Assembly: GCF_037126465.1 (NCBI RefSeq)
Contig: NC_088202.1
Coordinates: forward strand, 131,392,123 to 131,456,122
Length of the DNA: 64,000 bases
Source of the DNA: Ornithodoros turicata
Taxonomy: Eukaryota > Arthropoda > Arachnida > Ixodida > Argasidae
Direction of reading: 5' to 3'
The position numbers and the translations under genes are program-made. The notes under the pieces were generated by a model. It had not been told where the DNA came from, did not search any database, and saw nothing but the letters and a program-made list of their open reading frames with translations. Of this stretch, positions 57,464 to 64,000 are shown piece by piece; within the stretch, counting starts at the first letter, position 1; each line of letters opens with the position of its first letter.

Positions 57464-58473
57464 TTAAAGGGGCCGTAAACAGGTATACAAGGTGCGCATT
57501 TCTCTGCCGTATATTATTGCAACTTAGGCAGTAAAAGCTCCTTGTAATTACTAGCGCTCAAATCCAATAGGCGCTTGCATGCAGATGAAATATTCGCTGC
57601 ATACTTTCGCTTTCTAGCTCCACCCCGCGATCTAACTTGACGTCATTTTGATGTGGCGCTATTTATTTCACGATTTTATTTCACTTGCGGAAATTGACTA
57701 GGTGAATGTGGGTCTTATTCTGTTCAAAATCTAAACAGTTACAACCTCAAACCGGAGAAGAAATGCGTTCAATATAAATATCACACGCGTACGACGTTTT
57801 CAGCGCAGTAGCACGCAGCACTCAGCGAGCGCGAATGAATATCCGGCGTTACAGTTTTGGAATCTCAGGTGCGTGATCTTCGACTGGTTCCGACGGCTGG
57901 GCTGCCGTACTTTGGTTTGAGCCACCATTGCGGCTTCAACGCGTCACCGGCTCGTGTGGCCCAGTGGTTAGCATATTGCTTATAGTGGTTAGCATGTCAC
58001 GTCGTGACTGGGAGGTAACCAGGTTCGAAATGCGTGACGTGACAGTAGCTCAATTGTTGACGTTTACGTCAGAATTAGGCGCCCAGTGTTGCTTAGTCCA
58101 CTCAGAGATGTTGGAAATGTCATGACGCTGAATTTTGGAACCACGGAAAAGCAAAAGCTCCACAGAAACAAACGGAGCACTCCACCTCACAGCTGATAAT
58201 GAAGCCCGTTTATCTGAAAATCTGAAACGTCACGTCCCTCCTGGGCGTGGAGCTCGGGCCCCCCGACTGGACGGCAAAAGGATATGTAGCCATGCGACGT
58301 ATGCGTGGTGGAGAGAGGCGCGCGGGTTACTCATCTTTGAAAGCGTTTATGTGGGTCACTGAACTGGCACGAGCCGAATGAAATGTATAGTATTAGGGTA
58401 TTGTGACCTGCGTTCTTTCATGGGGTACCATTATTTGTGAAATGTTTGGGGGCCCTGTTTACTGCCCCTTTAA
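57464..58473. mobile_element. piggyBac-type non-autonomous element (candidate)
   Basis: TTAAAGGGGCCGTAAACAGG at the left and CCTGTTTACTGCCCCTTTAA at the right are inverted repeats with one mismatch, and the outermost TTAA fits the piggyBac target. The 1010-bp interior has no transposase. A tRNA-like piece (57945-58060) lies inside it. Confidence 0.65.
57945..58060 (+). mobile_element. tRNA-like SINE head
   Basis: GGCTCGTGTGGCCCAGTGGT and TTAGCAT (A-box like, TTAGCATATTG / TTAGCATGTC duplicated), then GGTTCGAAATGC as B box. The body of the common SINE does not follow, so this may be a different SINE or a tRNA relic. Confidence 0.5.
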
Positions 58474-60654
58474 CTCTCCTCCTCTGACGAAACTGTGGCA
58501 CGGAGTCTAATTTGCAAATGACAGAAAGAAGGTGTTGAGAACTTAGATGTTCATGCTGGACTTGAGGTGGTAATGACACCTCCTGCGCTCTATATGTCAG
58601 TAACACAGGGATACATGTCTAAAAGTCGGTTCCATGGACCTACGACTCCACTGGACCTACAACGCCACTGGACCTTGGACAGGGACTGAGCGATCCAATG
58701 ACAATGTACACATCGTGCTCAGAACCGGTGCAAATGACCTGGAAAGAGCTTTTAGGCTGCAGTGTTTCTTGACACTTTTGGAATGTGTAACTAAGCAACC
58801 AAGTGAAGAATTGCAAGCTTGATCGTGTTTGTCTTAATAGTAGAAGTATGGCAAAACAAGTGTGCCACTAAGGTGTTCAGATATACCAAGCTCTAATTGT
58901 ACAGTTTTTGTAGTGATGTCACTAAGAAAGATGGCGCAGGAAAGCCCTACTATAGTAGTTCCTACTTGATATCTTTGCTTCCATGAACTGAAAGAATGAC
59001 ATGCAGAAATTTATTACTAGTAACATTTAACACACCTAAACACTTTTTGTGCTTTCCAAGCCAAGAAACTTTTTTAAAAAATTTGATGGATCTCCTTCGC
59101 ATGCCTCTTCCCTTTCGATGTGAGGCGCTACAATGCTCAGCAGAAAAAAAAACGCATTTTACACGTAGCTAAAAATGCAGTACGGCCAAAAACTGTTGAC
59201 AGTTACTGAGGTTTGTTGACAGCACTATCACAAGAACAGCAGAGATCCACATGTGGCCATATCAGATGAGTTGAAGGACACTACATCTGACTACGTGCAT
59301 GATAGTGCTGTGAATGTTTCATTCAAACTACAGCCGCAATAGTTCTGCCACTGACAGTGGGACAATACTGTTATTATGAGTCTTTTTACACCTAGAGCTA
59401 GGCATGACAGTAGTTTGCCAAAAGTGAAATGTAATGAGCCCAAAATAACGAAATGCTTCTTCCACATCAAAAACTGATGTTTTGTATAGAGTAAAGAAAT
59501 GTAGTAAGCAAGTAGTATCAAACCAGGTGGTATAGAAAATTAAGGAAAATACATTTCGAGCACAATTCATGAAATTTTAGCAAATATTTAAGAAACACAG
59601 CTGATTTGCATACACATGACCAGGTAAAAAAACTAATTAGATATCCAGTCAGTTACACACATACAATCATAACAGCTAAAAAACTAGAGGCATATAATGC
59701 TTGAAGAGTTAGGCTGCAAAGTTGTGAACATCATTCCAACTTTCAAATGAGTACTAAATACGAATTGGTTCACATCCGCTTAAATTCCATTGTAGGCATA
59801 GCACTCTATCAGAAACAGCTAAATAATTCTCATTTAATTTTGACCAACTATAATTTCAGTTACACAAACTATTTTAGTCTTACACACGTTTTATTAGTGG
59901 ACTAGTAAGCATTTTGTGCAGTGCTATGTGGATAGCTTTTCTAAGTTTGTGAGATTGCATGAATGTTTGTTCATACTATTTCGATAAATACTAATTTGTT
60001 TCTCTTGTAGATTTCCTAAGCAAAAAAATTAAGTGAAAGTTCAAATATTTATAGCTGAACAGATAAGCGGACAGACCAAAAGGAGACATTGATAACAATG
60101 CAATCTTGAATCAAATTTTGAGCCAAATTACGATACTCTAGCAGGACACACAGGATTCAGCAACGGCTAAATAATACCATTCATTATATCAATAATCAAT
60201 ATCAAATATACTACAGCCATTAAGCGAGATGTCAAGAATGATTATGTATCAGTCGCACGTGTAAGATGTTGTCGAAACACTGTGGAATCTTCCGCTGCTG
60301 AGGATACTCATTCGTGAAGTAGGGCCAAAACTGCTTGCCGTGGACACATTCTGCAATGATGCTCCCCTGGACACTCCCTCGTAAATCACTGTACAGATAT
60401 CACAACTTATGTGCGCAGGACTTATCTCAACTTGTCTTGTGTGCAGGAGATGATAGTGCAATAATAATCTGGTTCCCTCGAGTGCCTTGCCGCTTCTGCT
60501 TGAGATAAATAAATCAGAATCATGAGCTCATTTTAATGAGAGTGTTCCAAATATGATGATAGTTTGCTCCCATTTCAATCAAGACTACACAGATATCACC
60601 ACATTTTCTTATTCTCTCTTATTCTCATGAATTTCACGCATATCACACGTGATA
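58474..60654. other. AT-rich intergenic DNA, nothing recognised
   Basis: No domain, RNA gene or clear repeat found on either strand. Confidence 0.5.
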
Positions 60655-60827
60655 CAGGCAAACTCCTTTATAGCGAACACCTTTTTAACGAAAATACCAC
60701 TACAGCAAATTTTTTTGCGGTCCCGCTGGAGCCCTATAGCTCCAATAATGGACATTCTTTTTAACGAAAATACCTTTACTGCAAATTTTTGCTGTCCCCT
60801 GAGCTTCGTTGTAAAGGAGTTTGACTG
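60655..60827. mobile_element. pogo/Tigger-type MITE
   Basis: 173 bp flanked by TA. The ends CAGGCAAACTCCTTTATAGC and CGTTGTAAAGGAGTTTGACTG are inverted repeats of the kind seen on pogo-group Tc1/mariner elements. The interior repeats AACGAAAATACC twice. Confidence 0.8.
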
Positions 60828-62459
60828 TATTCCAGTTTCATTATTTGACATCAAACTTTCACTGGGATCCACATTTTTTTTCTCTCTCTCAAAAGCGATG
60901 TTCAATCACACAGCCAATAGGGAGCTTTCACGCTTATTTAACTTCGATTATCATGCAACATTTCTATCAGTAACGTTACTGGAGCTGTCACAGTGCCGAG
61001 CGATGTTCCCCGTGCTCCAGCTAGGTATGCAGCAAACACTACACAGACTACAGGATCAGCAGTCGCTGTACGCATTTTGAACAGACCAGTATTTTTAGTA
61101 AACAGCTCAGTACTCAGTACTCACCAAATGTCTTTTCCGAGATCAGGTGATCAAAGGGCGGAACTGTACTGATGTGGGTAATAGTGTGAGCTGTATAGTT
61201 TCCCTGACGGCTTTTCATCGAAGCCGTCCACTCCATGGGAGATACGCTAACGGGGGAAAACAGCATGAAATATTTCGAGAGTTTTCTCCGGCACATGTAA
61301 GTAGGACACGTAAACAATGCCTGAACAAAATCACAGAGTCAATAATGCATTATTAATTAAGGCTAATAAGCAGAGGTGCACAAATACTATTTGAAATTTT
61401 GAATACGCATCAAATATTTCCAATATTTGGTTCGTATTTATGTTCAAAAATTTATATTCCAACTTTTTCAAATATTCAAATCTTTTTGAATATCATACTG
61501 CCAGCTTTCTGTAAAACCCTTTTATTTCGCGAGCCTTTAATTTTCACGAACGTCGCAGGAGGCACACATTCACGACCACAAAATTTCGCGAAATCTTGCA
61601 CTCCCCTTACCTCTAGCCCCTAGATGTACATTTCACATCATCTTGAGGTCAGACGTGAAACAGAAGTACACATTCAGAAGTACACATATGGCACTGACCA
61701 ACGTCAGAGCCGTATATTAAAAGGGAGTTTCGCCACTGGGAGGAGTCACAAAAAGAGGCTCCGCCTGTCAATCACAGTTTTGCGCATCTGATTGGTTTGC
61801 GTTTTACGAACGGGTCCACCATGACACCTTACTGCCACCCAAAATGGCGACGAAAACAAACACAGTCAAGCGGGGATTCCGTGACAAAAAATCTTCAGAG
61901 ATTACTCTGGCTTTACGCTGCAAATGTACATCGTCATATACATTTCTCGGAAATCAGCTTCAACTGATAATCCTCTAACGATATCTAACCGAAAATAATA
62001 CGTTTTTTCGCCGGTGTTAGGCCTAGTGAACACAGCGATCACAGCGAAATCACAACAAAAACGTCACTTTGCTGTACAATCTTATATTTAATTACTGGAT
62101 TTCATGGATATAAACATTCTTGCCTTTCTTATTCCAACTATTCGTGTAGATTTGCTTAAAAATCGTACGGACGACAGAATGTGTCCCAGCAGGTGCTTCT
62201 GTAGGCAGCGGTAAATGACGGAAGCAGACGACAATTCCCAACGTGTCTTACCCACCCTAGGTTGCATTCATCAAATTTGCACCAAAAATCCACTAGTTTT
62301 GCACATTGCGGGAGGTACCCATTTCAATCCCATCCAATCCACTTGCCACCCAAACACCCAAAATGGTGTTGCTCATGTTGGATAGAGGGAACTCTAGTGA
62401 GGATAGGTTGAGTGATAGCGCCCCATATTTCGAGATTCCATTCCATTTCCAGACTCCAA
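60828..62459. other. AT-rich intergenic DNA, nothing recognised
   Basis: No gene recognised; AAATATTTGAA-type low-complexity repeats near 61390-61500. Confidence 0.45.
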
Positions 62460-62463
62460 TACA

Positions 62464-62706
62464 ATGAGAAAAAGATTTTACGGCCACAAATTTGATATCC
62501 TAAATGCCCGCCAAACTCCTGTCGCCATCCATTTCAATCAACCTAATCACGATTTTGAAACTGATTTGAAAATTATATTGCTAGAATCTGGGTTCCGCAC
62601 AGACATTAAACGTAAGAATAGGGAGTCCTACTTAATTTCGCAATTTAAGTGTCTCACACCAAATGGTCGGAATCTTAGTCCTGGCTCGTTATATCCGCTT
62701 ATGTAA
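62464..62706 (+). pseudogene. Penelope-like element GIY-YIG domain, C-terminal part
   Basis: 80-codon frame: RKRFYGHKFDI, TPVAIHFNQPNHDF, LKIILLESGF, RKNRESYLISQFKCL and TPNGRN match the C-terminal part of the GIY-YIG endonuclease in Penelope-like retroelements, including the HFN-x-PNH block and the Glu of RKNRESYLI. The GIY-YIG core and reverse transcriptase are absent (5' truncation). Confidence 0.85.
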
Positions 62707-63135
62707 ATTTAATAGTTATATATCTATATTTATTTCTGCACAATTCTTGAATCTTCGCTTCAGTCATCGTCTGGCACTCCGTTAGATAATCCGTAACCTT
62801 CCCCTTTGTCCATTCTGGGCCACTCGTTTCCCATACTCCTGATCCCCCCTTCCGCGAAAGTGGGTTGGCGAGCCTTTTTGTGCACGATAGCACCTTTTAC
62901 TGTTCTTAAATGGTTAGAGGTCACTTATCCGTCTGCCCAGCTATTCATTGTACACAGACATGTGGCACCATATCTCCTTCCCCTTCCCTTTCTTTGTACA
63001 GCAGTGTGTTTAGTCGTGTATATGGCTATACTATATATACTTATGTGTGTCACCACTTTACTTGGTACCTGAGGAAGTGTGGACCTCCACGCGAAAGCTC
63101 GTACAAATTAAACTTAAACAAAAATCTTCAGTGTC
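62707..63135 (+). mobile_element. probable 3' tail of the Penelope-like element
   Basis: CCTGAGGAAGTGTGGACCTC and CACGCGAAAGCTCGTAC followed by an A-rich end fit the 3' region typical of these elements, downstream of the endonuclease frame. Confidence 0.5.
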
Positions 63136-63865
63136 GGTTTCTGTATTTAGTTATTCGAAGGGTAATTTCGCAGGTTTTCATAAATTTCAATATTTGCGCA
63201 CTCCTACTACTAAGCTAATTAGTTGACACTTCATTGACTGATTTGAGTGATCACAAATGCACGGCTGGTCCTGTTGACTGTTTCTGTTTTATTTGCATGT
63301 TCCAGGGCTGTAGCACCATGAACCTTCTGCACATATTTTGCTTTCTTTGCATAACTGATCTCTCCAACAATAATTTTTTCTGTGGCCAGGATGTGTAAGA
63401 TACAGAGGCTGGTACTTGCTTGAATATCACCTGTATGAAATCATTACTAGTTTCCTTACATTCATAAGGGGATTGTAGAGTGAATGGCAAGCCTATAGGA
63501 ACTGTATGTTCATGTTTGTGTGGTCTTTGTACTTCAGATATATAGCACCTCTGTTTTATTGTTAGCATTTTTCTAACAATGAATTTCCAAAGATTCCTGA
63601 ACCAATGAAAACTTGAAGAGTGCCTAATCCACCAACAGCTCATGCACCATGTGTTAAGAACACATGCAACTACACTAGCTAGCTACAGCATACACTCCGC
63701 AGTGTGGTGAAACCGAAAAAATGCCACTCGTCAGAGATGCACGGTTGGTGCATCCAGGATGTGTAAAGACAGATGCCAACAGAGGGCGCAGGATGTTTCT
63801 GCACATTACTACTGTTTAAACTAAGCTGCTCAAGAGTTGCTGCCATTCTTCAAACAGGTTTAATA
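63136..63865. other. intergenic, nothing recognised
   Basis: No domain or repeat recognised. A 130-codon - strand frame at 63251-63643 has no motif. Confidence 0.45.
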
Positions 63866-64000
63866 CAGTCGCCGACCGATTTTTCAGACCCCGATTTTTC
63901 GGACATGCTCGATTTTTCGGACGCATTCGCGGAACGGCGACGGGCTCCAGAGTTAATGTATAACAATGTCCAAAACTTCATATGCCGCACAGCTTCATCG
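63866..64000 (+). mobile_element. pogo-like element end, cut by the window
   Basis: After TA, CAGTCGCCGACCGATTTTTC followed by tandem CCGATTTTTCGGACATGCT and CGATTTTTCGGACGC. This type of terminus is known from pogo/Tigger-group elements. The rest lies beyond the window. Confidence 0.55.

Overview
The window looks like nuclear DNA from an animal, most likely an arthropod and plausibly a tick or another chelicerate. The support is spliced genes with long introns, several copies of a tRNA-derived SINE resembling those known from ixodid ticks, and a dense mix of mariner, hAT, pogo-type, piggyBac-type, I-clade LINE, CR1-type LINE, Ty3/gypsy and Penelope-type remnants. Nothing bacterial or viral was seen. 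The species assignment is inference.

Only two host genes can be supported. Both are on the + strand and both encode secreted chymotrypsin-fold (S1A) serine proteases. Gene 1 occupies 1999-11817 as five exons and lacks its first (signal peptide) exon here. Gene 2 occupies 24164-39819 as six exons and appears complete: 885 nt, 294 residues, with every intron phase consistent. The two genes share intron positions and phases, and two exons have identical lengths (86 and 152 nt). They are therefore tandem paralogues. Both have the His/Asp/Ser triad, the five disulfides of chymotrypsin and an Arg|Ile-Val-Gly-Gly activation site. Both also carry Gly at position 189 and Asp at 226 (chymotrypsin numbering), the reverse of trypsin. 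This arrangement is known from crab collagenase (brachyurin), so neither is expected to be an ordinary trypsin.

Layout: 1-1998, a SINE piece and unassigned DNA; 1999-11817, gene 1, whose introns hold a foldback hairpin, a TIR element, a SINE and a tandem duplication; 11818-24163, intergenic DNA with a hAT-type MITE, a decayed I-clade LINE on the - strand (17385-20800), SINE pieces and foldbacks; 24164-39819, gene 2. Its 11.6 kb first intron holds a CR1-type LINE end, two inverted copies of a ~838 bp hAT-type element with perfect 8-bp target duplications, other MITEs and SINEs; its third intron holds a Ty3/gypsy integrase relic. From 39820 to 50110 lie two mariner copies (40929-41873 internally deleted, 45567-46824 nearly full length), a hAT remnant with a transposase C-terminal domain, GC-rich hAT-type MITEs and LTR-retrotransposon pieces. 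From 50110 to the end no host gene was recognised; this part holds several TIR elements, a foldback, a Penelope-type GIY-YIG fragment and one end of a pogo-like element cut by the window edge.

The two proteases probably arose by duplication. Much of the remaining sequence is layered transposable-element insertion. Five foldback structures (23473-23593, 26283-26410, 41898-42049, 49995-50100, 53268-53399) have unrelated outer arms but similar ACAC/GGAC-GAC/ACAGGAC-type centres, and may be an under-described family.
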